Below the pieces are notes generated by a model. It had not been told where the DNA came from, ran no database searches, and saw only the letters and a program-made list of their open reading frames with translations. Position numbers and translations under genes: made by a program. From positions 72,567,578 through 72,631,577 of the forward strand of contig OW799233.1 in NCBI GenBank assembly GCA_941918925.1: DNA of 64,000 nt. Direction: 5' to 3'. This DNA comes from Phyto melanocephala. Taxonomy: Eukaryota; Arthropoda; Insecta; Diptera; Rhinophoridae. This document shows, piece after piece, positions 21,700 to 32,811 of the stretch; within the stretch, counting starts at the first letter, position 1, and every line of letters begins with the position of its first letter.

Positions 21700-22145
21700 T
21701 CTGTTATGTAGAAAATTAGCAACCTTACTGCTTGTGAGTATATCAATGGTCGAAGGCATGTTTTACAATAGATACAGGAGCATCACAATCAATTATCAGA
21801 CCTGATATAGTCAAGAAGAAAATCGAAAAACTATGTGGTGTAAGTCTACGAACAGCTACTGGGACGTATGCTAATGTTTATGGAAAAATAAAAGTGAAAT
21901 TAACTATTGTAAATATAAGTTAATCGTGTATTTATTGTTGCGCTGATTTTTTGATAAGTCATAACATTATTTGCACATCGGAGGAAAAGTTATAATTTGG
22001 CGCAACATTAAGATTCCGATGGATAACTGGACTAAACGACTTCAGGGAAATAACTCCAGTATTGAGCACAGAAAAGGGGTCAAACATGGCAATGCGGATG
22101 CACGTTCCCGAAAATTCTGCAGCTTGAATGGTCAGTGGCGCACAG
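21700..22145 (+). pseudogene. pol: Gypsy A protease start fused to the RNase H tail
   Basis: A DTGASQSIIRPDI protease motif is followed by a KVIIWRNIKIP segment and then, with no RT between, by a match to the RNase H C-terminus of gypsy B (RLQ, SIEHRKGVKHGNADA). The deletion junction lies near 22025. The hAT element interrupts the remainder at 22153. Confidence 0.75.
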
Positions 22146-22153
22146 AAAATATC

Positions 22154-22421
22154 TAGAGTTGGGCATAACGTGAATCGTTCATTATCGGTCAGAACGATAT
22201 GCTGAAATATTTCATTCTTTTCTTTTAACTTTCTTTTATAAAAGATGAATGATGACTGACTGATGAAACAAGGCAAATAAATATCGCTGTTTTTTGTTTA
22301 TAAGAAAATATAAACTACAAAGCCGTAATTCACTATGCTAATAGTGAATATTATGTACTAATAATTTGATAATTAAACAGTTCATTTAAAAATATTTTCT
22401 TAGTGATAAATAAATTCATAT
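22154..22421. other. Left non-coding arm of the hAT element
   Basis: No gene was found. It contains the terminus and sub-terminal GAACGAT/ATCGTTC words, and ends at the ATAT target duplication of gypsy B. Confidence 0.5.
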
Positions 22422-22946
22422 TGTTACAGATTTATTTTTAAATAGCTTAATTTACATTATAATTTTTATTAGTTGTAGTAGTTTAAGTTACAGTAGTTTT
22501 ATTTGTATTAGTTTATTTCGCTGATTGTTCGAACATGATGTTTGTTATTATGTGTAGCATACTTTTAGGCACTTCTATTATTCGTGCATATTACTTAACG
22601 TCTTAATTTAAATTTAACGGTTTTCGAATGTACTAGAATGTATACGAGAACTTTGTCGAATGTTACCGAAACCCACTATGTTACTATAAATAGCCGAACA
22701 ACACAGCTAACATGATCAGTATTACAATAGAGCTTGTAAAGTGTGTATCAAAGTGAGTTTGATAATAAAAGTGTATAACCATAAGTGTAATAAGTAAAGT
22801 GATATAAAAACAATATCTGAGTGTATTTAAATAAATAAAGTGCTCTTAATTTTATAACGAATTTCAAGTGTTTTTAACTGCAATAAAAGAACTCAATGTA
22901 TATTTAAAGGAAATAATCCAACATTTTAAGAGGTGTAAACGTAACA
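22422..22946 (+). repeat. 5' LTR of gypsy B (525 bp)
   Basis: TGTTACAG..CGTAACA, preceded by ATAT. It contains TATAAATAGC at about 22683, a TATA-like promoter element shared with the other LTRs of the family, and AATAAA words downstream that could serve in 3' end formation. Confidence 0.88.
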
Positions 22947-22948
22947 AC

Positions 22949-22966
22949 TGGTGTTAGAAGTGGGAT
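22949..22966 (+). other. Primer binding site of gypsy B
   Basis: TGGTGTTAGAAGTGGGAT, two bases after the LTR. It is complementary to a tRNA-Leu 3' end with one apparent difference (T where gypsy A has C). Confidence 0.7.
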
Positions 22967-22993
22967 TGCATTTAAACAAAAAAAAAATCAGAC

Positions 22994-24519
22994 ATGAAAT
23001 TTGAGGACCTTAAAGTAGAACAACTCAAGAAAGAATTGAGTAAGCTTGCGTTGCCGACAACAGGTAATAAAGTAGAATTGCAGAACAGACTTCTAGATGA
23101 ATTTAAGCGGCGTAATATTGAAATTGCTGGTTACGAGTTTAATGAAAAAGAAGAAATGAAAGTCTCCACTCGAGCAACCACAAACAACATTGATTTAAGT
23201 ATAATGCTTGCAGCAATGATGGAAAAAATGGAACTTAACAGTCAAAAGTTATTAGCTGAAGTTCAAGAAACTTCTAAAGATAATAATGAAAAATTATTAG
23301 CTCAAGTTAAAGTAGAAGTTCAAGAAGTTAAACTAGAAGTTCAAGAAACTTCTAGAGCTAATAACGAAAAATTATTAGCAGAAGTTCAAAAATCTTCTAG
23401 AGCTAATAATGAAAATTTATTAGCTGAAGTTAAAGAAGAAGTGAAAGAAACAGCTAGAGCTACAAACGAGAAACTTCAGGAAATTTCTGAAGCTGTAAAT
23501 AACCGAGTAGAGGGCATTGAAAAGCAAGTTAATAAAATTGATAAAAAAATATCTGACCTTGAAGATTCATAGTTACTCAAGCAAGTGACTTCAATAGTAA
23601 ATTACAACTACAAGTCAAAGACGTTAACGAAAAATTGCAGTTACAAGTAAAAAATATGGATGAAAAATTTCAATTACAAGACGAAAAATTTAAAAATCTG
23701 GAAATAAAAATTAATGATCTTCAATGTCATGAGGGACCAGTGCGGATAATTCCAGAAATATCGAGTAGAATAAAGGCCCCTACTTTTGACGGTAGTGCAC
23801 CATTTAATGTTTTTAAATTTCAATTTGAGACAGTTGCCAATAGAAATATGTGGAGCAATGAGGAAAAGGCTATAGAGTTGATTTTGGCGTTAAAAGGCAA
23901 CGCAGCGCAAGTCTTGGATAGCATACCTGTTGGCTGCAGAGAAAACTATGATGACATAATGGTTGCACTACAACGTAAGTATGGCGGCGAGCACAAACGA
24001 GATATATACCGAATGGAATTACGAGGCAGAACACAGAAAGCTAACGAGTCATTACAAGATTTCGCAACGGAGATCGAGCGTTTGGTGCAGCTGACATATC
24101 CAGGTGAAAATCACCCATTTTTGGATCAGTTTAAAATTGAAACGTTTGTAAATGGAATACGTGATCCAGAAATAAAGCACGCGGTGTTTGGCATGCATAA
24201 ATCGACGTTTGCAGAAACAGTTTCATATGCACTAACACAGGAAACTGCAAAATTGCTTTCTAAGCCGCAGATATATAAGGTGCGAAATCTTGAAATTTCT
24301 ACAGAAATGGAAAGAGATGAAGTAAGAGATTTAAAGGCTCGTATGCAGGCGTTAGAGGAAAACCAAGGCAAAGGCAGAGCCAAATGTTATAATTGCGGCA
24401 AGAGTGGACATTTTCAACGTAATTGCAAAGCACCAAGGAAGAGGGCTAGATCTGTTTCGCCACCTATAAACAGCAAACGGGCAAACACGAAATCATCAAA
24501 TGAGTCACCGTTAAACTAA
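22994..24519 (+). pseudogene. gag: Gypsy B gag with SAP-like N-terminus, one frameshift
   Basis: The first ORF (22994-23572, 192 aa) opens with a SAP-like motif, DLKVEQLKKELSKLALP, followed by a coiled-coil stretch built from near-repeats of LLAEVQETSRANNEK. One frameshift near 23570 moves to the second frame, open to 24519. That part has a further heptad-rich segment, the capsid-like region (PTFDGSAPFNVFK, ELRGRTQKANESLQDF) and a CCHC knuckle CYNCGKSGHFQRNC followed by a basic tail KAPRKRARS. The layout matches insect gypsy gag proteins that carry an N-terminal SAP module. With one indel this is the least damaged gag of the three pol-linked pairs. Confidence 0.85.
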
Positions 24520-24587
24520 AACGAGCTAGAACTACGGGGCAAGAGCTAGCTTCCATAGCCGAGGGCCCCACAATCTCCATATCAGTT

Positions 24588-24970
24588 ATGCAGCAGAAAA
24601 ATAGCAATCTTACTGCTTGTGGGTATATCAATGGTCGAAGGCATATTTTGACTATAGACACAGGAGCATCGCAGTCTATTATCAGGCCCGATTTAGTAAA
24701 GGAGCCTGCTACTGTCTATGGTAACATAAACGTAAATGTAACTGTTGCCAACATAAGTGTCAATCATGTATTCATCGTTGCCGACATTGTGGACGAAGTA
24801 ATCATCGGTGCTTTATGATTAGTCATGGCATTAATCTGCACATGGGACAGAGGGTAATGATTTGGAGGAATGTTGAAATACCCCTGGATGTTGGTTATGA
24901 AAATAAGGTGCCTGTTAGGAAACTAGTTGCTACAGAATATGAGAAAATACCACACAGTCAGAAAGTGTAG
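24588..24970 (+). pseudogene. pol: Gypsy B aspartic protease region
   Basis: The active-site motif LTIDTGASQSIIRPD and the C-terminal VDEVIIGA motif are present. The frame then breaks at about 24815, and the following 50 codons (ISHGINLHMGQRVMIWRN) continue in another frame to TAG near 24970. It cleaves the gag-pol polyprotein in relatives. Here it is disconnected from RT. Confidence 0.78.
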
Positions 24971-24996
24971 TATGGGCGCGTATAGAGGGAGATTGT

Positions 24997-26859
24997 GTGG
25001 ACAACCGGTTGTGGTTGGTAGAACAAACTGATATAAAAAGTGACTTAATAACAGCAAAAGCCCTTGTCAAAACCAGCAATGACGGAAGAGTCCCTGTAAG
25101 AGTGCTTAACCTTTCCGCCTTTGAAAAAGTCGTCAAGCCAAAATCCGAATTAGGTCAATGTACTAAAGCTGAGGCAATAATTGATTGCAAAATGAAATCT
25201 GGTCCTGTCAGTATGTCAAACAAAGAGCAGCAGATGCTAGCAGAATACTTAGAGAAGTGGGTTAAAGGATTATCGCCGCCCGATAGAAATAAAGCAAAAC
25301 AGCTACTCAGGAAACATGCATCCATCTTCGCTCTGAAAGGTCAACATCAAGGTAGAACATCACTTGTGAACCATCAGATAAATACCGGCGATGCAAGGCC
25401 TATAAAACAAGCTCCTAGAAGTATTCCCCTAGCGAAGATTAATGAAGTCAAAAAACTTGTCAACGAAATGGAGCAGAATGGAGTAATATAACCTTCTTCA
25501 AGTCCTTGGTGCTCACCGGTAGTTTTGGTTAAAAAGAAAGATGGCAGCACAAGATTTTGCGTCGATTATAGAAAACTGAATGACGTCACTAAGAAGGACA
25601 GTTATCCACTACCAAGGATAGATGACACTCTGGACACGCTAGCAGGAACAAAATGGTTCTCTACATTATACCTGCAAAGTGGTTATTGGCAAGTAGAAAT
25701 ATCTGATAGAGATAAGGAGAAAACAGCTTTTAGTGCAAGTGACGGGCTATGGCAATTTCACGTGATGCCATTTGGACTATGCAACGCTCCAGCCACATTC
25801 GAGCGATTAATGGAACGCGTAATAAGGGGACTTCATTGGAAGACATGCCTGGTGTATCTTGATGACATAATTGTCATGGGTAAAAGTTTTGACGATCACC
25901 TGAAAAATCTAGAAGAAGTTCTTAAACGAATATCAGTGGCTGGACTTAAATTAAGTGCAAAGAAATGTGCATTGTTCCAAAAAGAGGTTAAATACTTGGG
26001 GCATCGAGTCGCAGAGGATTGTATATCAACTGACGAAGATAAAGTCCAAGCTGCGAAGGACTGGCCTCGCCCGAAAAATCTTCATGAGTTACGTAGTTTT
26101 CTAAGCCTCTGTACCTACTACAGGAGATTTGTGCCGAATTTTGCTAGTGTCGCTGCCAGTCTACATGAGCTCACCAAGAAGTCACGACCATTTCTATGGG
26201 CTGAAGTACAAGAAAAAGCATTTCAGAAGCTCAAGGAGTTGTTATGCGTAGCACCAGTTTTGGCATATTCTATCGCTGGAGAGAAATTTGTATTGGATAG
26301 CGATGCGAGTGGCTACGGGATAGGTGGTGTTCTTTCGCAAGTTGTCAACGGAAAAGAAAGAGTCATAGGCTTCTACGGTCGGACACTCTCGAAGCCTGAA
26401 AGAAATTATTGCGTAACACGACGAGAGCTTCTGGCAGTTGTGGAGTGTGTAAAGCATTACCACAAATATCTGTATGAACAACACTTCGAACTAAGAACCG
26501 ATCATTCTGCACTCAGATGGTTGCTACAATTTAAACAACCGGAGGGACAGCCAGCCCGTTGGATTGAACGTCTACAGAGCTACGATTTCAGCGTTGAGCA
26601 CAGAAAGGGCACCAAACATGGAAATGCAGATGCACTCTCCCGAAGACCGTGCAGATTGGAGTGCAAACATTGTGCAAAAGCTGAAGGAAAAGAATGTGTC
26701 GTTGACGTTCGACTAACACATATAAAGACAAGTGACAACTGGTCAGCGGCGCAAAGAGACGATCCCATACTGGCAAAAATTATGTCAGCAAAGGAGGAAG
26801 ACAAAAGGCCAACCCGTACCCAAATATCAGCGGAAAGTCCACTGATGAAATCATACTAG
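24997..26859 (+). pseudogene. pol: Gypsy B reverse transcriptase and RNase H, two nonsense codons
   Basis: One frame spans 24997-26859. TAA at 25489-25491 replaces a Glu-type codon just before [31 protein letters not shown] motifs follow: [33 protein letters not shown] and YLDDIIV. The first catalytic Asp, normally in LDLQSGYW, is Tyr (TAC). The second pair, in YLDD, is intact. RNase H follows with [18 protein letters not shown] and RTDHSALRW and ends at [13 protein letters not shown] at 26857-26859 replaces a Trp codon that gypsy A still has (SYWALWN). The enzyme is therefore dead at three points. Confidence 0.88.
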
Positions 26860-28051
26860 GCGCTATGGAATAGTCTGCAGGTTATAAACGGATGCCTTTA
26901 TCGCAAATGGGAAAGTACTGATGGTAAATCGACAACAAATCTGATTGTGGTGCCATCATCTAAAGTCAAAGAGGTATTGAAAGAGTTTCATAATGGTTCA
27001 AGCGGTGGTCATCTTGGTGTAACGAAAACCATAGAGAAGATAAAGCAACGTTTCTATTGGGTTGGAAGCCAACAATCTGTAGCTGATTGGATAGCAAATT
27101 GCGCACAATGTATCGCAGCCAAGGGCCCAGTAAGACGGAGTCGTGGAGCGCTGCAGCAGTACAATTCAGGTGCTCCGTTTGAGCGAATAGTGATGGATAT
27201 AGCAGGCCCTTTTCCTGTCAGTGAGGCTGGAAACCGTTACGTTATAATCAACTATTTTAGGAAATGCCCAGAGGTATACGCAATGCCAAACCAAGAAGCT
27301 AAAACTGTCGTAAACGCATTTGTGAACAACTGGGTGTGCCGCTATGGAGTTCCGCTTGAGCTACATTCTGATCAGGGAAGAAATTTGGAATCTGCGATAT
27401 TCCAGCAAATGTGCGAACTATACGGTATCCGTAAAACGAGGACTACGCCACTGCATCCACAATCTGACGGCATGGTTGAGAGATTTAACCGCACGTTGCA
27501 GGAACACTTGAGAAAAGTGATCAGTGCACAACAAAGGGACTGGGATGAGCACATACCAAAATTTCTGTTGGCATACAGGTCAGCCGTTCATGACTCTACC
27601 TCCCGAACACCTGCAAAAGTTATGTTTGGAACCGAGCTGAAACTGCCAGGTGATCTAGAACTCCGTATTAATCCCTCGACAATAAATGAGCACAAAGAAG
27701 ATAATTCAAAGGGGACAAAAAGGTCTCGACGAAATTCATGAATTCGTTCGTGGCCGAATAAAAATGACCAGCGACAAGATAAAGGCCAGGTATGACAGAG
27801 CAGCAAATTCTGAAGGCTTTTATGAGAGTTAGCTAGTTCTACTATATAACCCACAACGAAAAAAAGGACTGTCTCCTAAACTGCAAACTCAATGGGATGG
27901 GCCATATAAGGTGATAAAAAGAATAAATGATGTTGTGTATAGAATACAGAAGTACAATAGCCCAAGATCAAAGATGAAAGTGGTTCATCACAAGCGCCTC
28001 GCTAAGTACGGAAAAAGTGAATTTGTGCCTATTCGGGACGAACAGGCTTAA
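26860..28051 (+). pseudogene. pol: Gypsy B integrase
   Basis: An H-H-C-C finger (FHNGSSGGHLG, then NCAQC) precedes the catalytic core with Asp in MDIAGPFP, Asp in HSDQGRN and Glu in GMVERFNRT. The frame shifts near 27710, ending the visible ORF at 27741, and the C-terminal part (GRIKMTSDKIKARYDRA, LSPKLQTQWDGPYKV) continues in another frame. One TAG follows EGFYES at about 27832. The end is at 28051 (IRDEQA). The core triad looks intact, but the gene is interrupted. Confidence 0.85.
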
Positions 28052-28470
28052 GCGGGCGGTAGTGTTACAGATTTATTTTTAAATAGCTTAATTTACATTA
28101 TAGTTTTTATTAGTTGTAGTAGTGTAAGTTACAGTAGTTTTATTTGTATTAGTTTATTTCGCTGATTGTTCGAACATGATGTTTGTTACCGAACACCACT
28201 ATGTTACTATAAATAGCCGAACAACACATCTAACATGATCAGTATTACAATAGAGCTTGTAAAGTTTGTATCAAAGTGAGTTTGATAATAAAAGTGTATA
28301 ACCATAAGTGTAATAAGTAAAGTGATATAAAAACAATATCTGAGTGTATTTAAATAAATAAAGTGCTCTTAATTTTATAACGAATTTCAAGTGTTTTTAA
28401 CTGCAATAAAAGAACTCAATGTATATTTAAAGGAAATAATCCAACATTTATAAAAGGTATAAACGTAACA
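28052..28470 (+). repeat. PPT and 3' LTR of gypsy B (408-bp LTR)
   Basis: The purine-rich AAGCGGGCGGTAG precedes the LTR start at 28063. The LTR ends CGTAACA at 28470, then ATAT. Relative to the 5' LTR it jumps from GATGTTTGTTA to CCGAACACCACTATG, a deletion of about 117 bp. Confidence 0.88.
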
Positions 28471-28474
28471 ATAT

Positions 28475-29263
28475 GTATATTAATAATAAGTAATTTTAAT
28501 GTAGCAAAAACTAAAAACAAAAATAAAAAAATTCAAAAACTTTATTTTTGCCAGTTTTTTGCTAGTAAAAACAAGTAAAAAGTACAACAAATTTTTTACT
28601 TAGCGTATAAATAAAATTTTTGGTATTAAAATTTATATGTTTGTGTTTTAGCGAATATAATTGTATATTTGTACTAAAACAATAAAAGAATGACCTTTTT
28701 CAATGTAACTGCTAATCATTCCGGATATTTCTGCTGAATGGGATTGCATATTCTTATGCGATTCACTTAAACATTTTTTTATTTTTTTTTTTTTGTGGAT
28801 TTATTAGCATGAATTTATGTTTTTTTTTTGAACTTGATTTTATTTTTCTATTATTTTTACTTATATTAATTTTTTTATTATTGTATACTTTATTAAGTTA
28901 ATATCTCAGGATTTTTTTTTATTACTATATAATACGTGTATTTTGCCCTTATATGCTTTGTATTACTTTTGAATAAATAAATAAATAAATATTAATTGAA
29001 TTTTGTAAAATGTATTCTGTTTACTTAAAATATGAATTAAATTAAGATATAAATAATTAAAAATGAATTAAGACTATTTTAATTTAGTTCATATTTTAGG
29101 TAAAAATATCGTATTTAATTTCTTTTAATTCATGATAATTAAGAAACAAATTATAATTATTCGTTTATGGTTTTCACTTATATGTACATTCAAAAATAAA
29201 AGTTTATTTAAAAAAAAAATAAAGTTATTTAAAAAAAAATTGTACAGCAAAGTGTACAAAAGT
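28475..29263. other. Non-coding interior of the hAT element
   Basis: A+T-rich, with no gene. It lies between gypsy B and the 3' end of the hAT transposase and holds simple runs such as (AAAT)n near 28975. Confidence 0.5.
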
Positions 29264-30786
29264 CTACATATTGTTATATAGAAAAACTAGACTCTCCACT
29301 TTATTTGACGTTAAAAGAGTGCGTCTGTCGGATATAATTTGACCAGTCGCAGAAAATATACATTCACACGGAACAGACATTGCCACTATGCACAAACGCT
29401 TTAGTGCATACAAATAAATACGTGGGTAAAGGGTTTTTCTTTCTTTCCACCATAATAGTGGATCTTTTCTTCGGTCCAAATACTCTTCATTCATGTATTT
29501 ATCGAATTCGTGAATACTTGCGGCAGCATTGTTTTCTGATCTCACCGTCCTATTAAAATCTAAATCGTAGGCTTGCCATAAACTATCGACTTCATCTTCA
29601 GTGCAACTTTGTGTTGGAACAATTTCTTCTTCTGTTGTTGGCAATCTAATAGTGCAAATTCTGCTTCTTAGTGTCTTCACAGCTTGCTCAAATGAAGAAT
29701 CGTTTTTAAAGCCTTTTCGTTTAAAACGTGGGTCCAAAATTGTACTTTCTGCATAGAGATAATTTTTTTCTAAATTACCAAAACGAGACACAAGATCCGT
29801 TTGTAGCTTTTCCATCAATAAAAGATTTTTACCATTTAAGGTTGAATTCCACCTAGTTACTACGTCTTGTTTCAGTTAAAGATCGGGAATATTCATTTGC
29901 TTTTGAACGGCTTGTAGTTTGCTTAAAGCAAGTGAACTTTTATGATAATATTCCACGATTTTTTTCACTTTTAGTATAGTATCACCAATTTCAGCAGTTG
30001 CACCTTGCACTATTAAATTTAAAGAGTAAGCGAAACAACCAATTCCTCGCCACTCTCCTCGACGAATTGCGGCCACTATGTTTGGCGCGTTATCACTAAC
30101 GATGACAGTAATTTTGTTGGTAATATCAAAGTCTGAAATAACCTTTTTTAGAAAATTGCACAAGTTTTGAGTATGTTTATTTTCAAATTCTTCACAGGCT
30201 AATAAATGCGATGTAAGCACTGTCTCAAAATTTATATAATGGGCTGTTACTGCTACATAACCGACATTCGTTCTTGATGTCCAACCATCAGTAGTGAGGC
30301 ATAAGGCTGTAGCAGATTTAATTTTATCCTTTATATTTTCTAAAAGCTCCATATGCACGCTTGGTAGTAAATTGTTAGACAGTGTCTTTTGAGATGGTAA
30401 TTCGACACGTCTTGAAGCAGTTTTTTAAATTCTGGCTCCTCAACAAGACGAAATGAGTGATGTCCTTTTGCAAGCATTTTTAAAACTTCCCTATCTATTT
30501 GTTGTGCCTTTCCAATTGGAGGAGGCCTGCGGAAGAACTGGGTTATTTGACGTTGCTGAGTTATGGTTCTAATTTGAGCACTTGTTGACGGCTGTTCATT
30601 AATAGGTTCATTTAAATTAATATTTTCTTCAGATGCCGGAATTTGCCTTTCTATACCCAAAGGGATAAAAGGATGTTTCGATTTTAAATGGCGACTTAAA
30701 TTTCCATGAGAGCCACCAGAATAACTTAAAGAAATTTTACAGTATTTACACTTGACTCTTATTCCATTTTCATCATCAAAATGCAA
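29264..30786 (-). pseudogene. hAT transposase with BED finger, interrupted
   Basis: On the minus strand from 30786: a BED-type zinc finger (KCKYCKISLSYSGG, NLSRHLKSKHP), then after a frameshift near 30400 the RNase H-like fold with LTTDGWTSRTNVGYVAVTAH and IVSDNAPN. A single TAA (29878-29876) interrupts the frame just before DVVTRWNSTLNG. The text then jumps to LLLMEKLQTDL, so a central part usual in hAT proteins is missing. The C-terminal dimerisation domain is present (WWKERKTLYPRIYLYALKRL, SVPCECIFSATGQIISDRRTLL) and ends at 29264. In hAT elements the enzyme cuts and rejoins the element ends. This copy is inactive as it stands. Confidence 0.87.
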
Positions 30787-32162
30787 CCAAACTTCTTCTA
30801 GACATATTTAAAAAAAAAATACTTAAAATTGTGTTTGCACTGCTGTAAAAAATAACGCTTTTTGCTATTATGGCTGTATATTAAAAAATGTATGCCAACT
30901 TTTCTTTTAAGGGCCATTTGCAAACCGGTAAAAAGATAAATATGAAGTATATAGTGCTACCGTTCTATTAAGCAGATTATCTGTTATGACAACACTGACA
31001 AAAATACAAATTTATTTATTTTATTTATATTTTTTTATTTATTTGTGTACATGTTATTTAAAATTTGTAGAAAATAAAACGCACCATACATGAAACAAAA
31101 TTTGTGTTTAACAAATGTAATACAAATTTCATTAAAAATGCAAAAAATAAAAGTTTTCATAATATCAGTATTTCCCTTCAGTCATAGTACATATGTATGT
31201 GATCCTTCCGGAGTTCACCCAGCCTTATTGGACTATGATAATTATAAATTAAAAAAAAAAATCTTATAGTAAGACTTGGCTGATGATGATGACTTGATAA
31301 CTTTAACTTCCGTTGCATGACCAACTACATTTAGATTACAAAAATGTTTGCCAATTTAAAATATTTAATAAAACTAAACAAATTAAAAAAAACGTACATG
31401 ACAACTCGCCACTTTTTCCAGTACATGCAAAGCAACAATAATTTTGGCTACGAACTTCTGTTGTCAGACACGAAGATAATTACATTTTCAAGACTCTAAA
31501 ACAATTCCTTCCTTCTCCTTAAATGCGAAATAATTTCTCATACAAGGTTCAAAATCTCTTTAACAATTCATGTTACAAAGGGATCAGTCATGGACCCAAA
31601 TGTGATGGTTTTTCGGATCCTTAGCCTGTTAAACCTACTAGTGGAGTGCAGTTCTTTAATACGTTCTTATTAACATATTCATGACATCATCATTCATCAT
31701 CAGTTAAATCTCTGCAAAATCACTTCTTTGTCATCTTTTTTTTTGCTGGACAGTTAATGTTTTAATATCCAAACATTTTAGCACCTACAACGTAAGCATA
31801 ATTAATACAAGTATTACTTAAAATTTATACTTATTTATTTTTAAATTTTTTCTTACCAAAATCTTATTTTATTTAAAAATGTCTTAACAGATTTTTTTTT
31901 TGCTTATTTTCATTTATTTCTTATTTACGTTTGTCAGCTGATTTTTTCTATACTTTTCATTCGATTTTTTGTTATGGCAATAGTTCAACAGATTGTTATG
32001 GCAACATCGTAATCATCTACATAAACAACGTTAACTGACTGAAATGTGTGAAACATGAAAGAACAATGAAAGATTTGAAAGAAAGAGTATGAACTATTTC
32101 ATATCTTTCACCTTACTGAATCGTTCCATTGAAGTATTTCTTTCATGACCGACACAACTTTA
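30787..32162. other. 5' non-coding arm of the hAT element
   Basis: No gene was seen. It includes the region upstream of the transposase and the right terminus (complement TAAAGTTGTGTCGGTC). Runs such as GAAAGAACAATGAAAGATTT near 32055 suggest sub-terminal repeats. Confidence 0.5.
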
Positions 32163-32800
32163 AAAAGATCCTATACTGGCAAAGACTATATCAGCAAAAG
32201 GCCCACTCGAAACCAAATATCAGCGGGCAGACCACTGATGAAATCCTATTGGGCGCTGTGGAATAGCCTGAAGGTGGTTAATGGATGTCTTTACCGAATA
32301 TGGGAAAGTGATAATGGAAAATCGGTCACAAATCTAATTGTGGTGCCGTCCTCTAAAATCTACGAAGTTTTAAGGGAGTTTCACGAAGGTCTGAGTGGAG
32401 GTCACTTCGGCATGACAAAAACCCTTAAAAAGTTAAAGCAACGGTTCTATTGGGTTGGCTGTTAACAATCGGTAGCTGGTTGGATAGAAAATTGCGCCCA
32501 ATACATTGCAGCGAAAATCCAAGCAAGAAAAAGTTTTGAACCATTGCAAAAGTATAACTTGGGCGCCCCCTTTGAGTAAATCAAAATGACCAGCGACAAG
32601 ATGAAGGCCAAATATGCCCGAGCAGCAAATTCTGAAGGCTTTAATGAGCTAGTCAGCTAGTTCTACTATATAACCAAAAACGGAAAAAAGGGCTGTCTCC
32701 TCAATTGCAAACTCATTGGGATTGGCCGTATAAGATGATAGAGCGCCTCGCTAAGTACGGAGAAAGTGAATTTGTGCCTATTCGGGACGACCAGGCTTAA
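32163..32800 (+). pseudogene. pol: Gypsy A pol, right-hand fragment
   Basis: Continues gypsy A pol after the hAT. One ORF (to 32465) carries KSYWALWNSLKVVNGCL, the Trp that gypsy B has lost, and the integrase finger SGGHFGMTKT. TAA at 32463-32465 falls where gypsy B reads SQQSVAD. It then jumps from GAPFE directly to KMTSDKMKAKY, so the whole integrase core (both Asp and the Glu) is deleted. The C-terminal part is shortened near 32740 and ends at the LTR. Confidence 0.8.
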
Positions 32801-32811
32801 GCGGGCGGTAG

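Larger units (their letters stand above)
22422..28470 (+). mobile_element. Gypsy B: near-complete Ty3/gypsy element nested in the hAT
   Basis: Both LTRs start TGTTACAG and end CGTAACA and are flanked by the 4-bp duplication ATAT (22418-22421 and 28471-28474). The order is LTR, tRNA-Leu type primer site, gag, protease, RT, RNase H, integrase, PPT, LTR, with no env. The LTRs show only a few mismatches where they align, but the 3' copy lacks about 117 bp. The coding region has several stops and frameshifts. It is the youngest layer of this nest. Confidence 0.92.
22154..32162 (-). mobile_element. hAT transposon, inserted in gypsy A and itself split by gypsy B
   Basis: The ends TAGAGTTGGGC (22154) and, on the complement, TAAAGTTGTG (32162) form short imperfect inverted termini. 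The flanks AAAATATC (22146-22153) and AAAAGATC (32163-32170) form an 8-bp target duplication with one difference, as expected for hAT. Gypsy A pol sequence continues across the two flanks, which confirms the insertion. Removing gypsy B leaves about 3.96 kb. The transposase is on the minus strand at 29264-30786. Confidence 0.82.
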
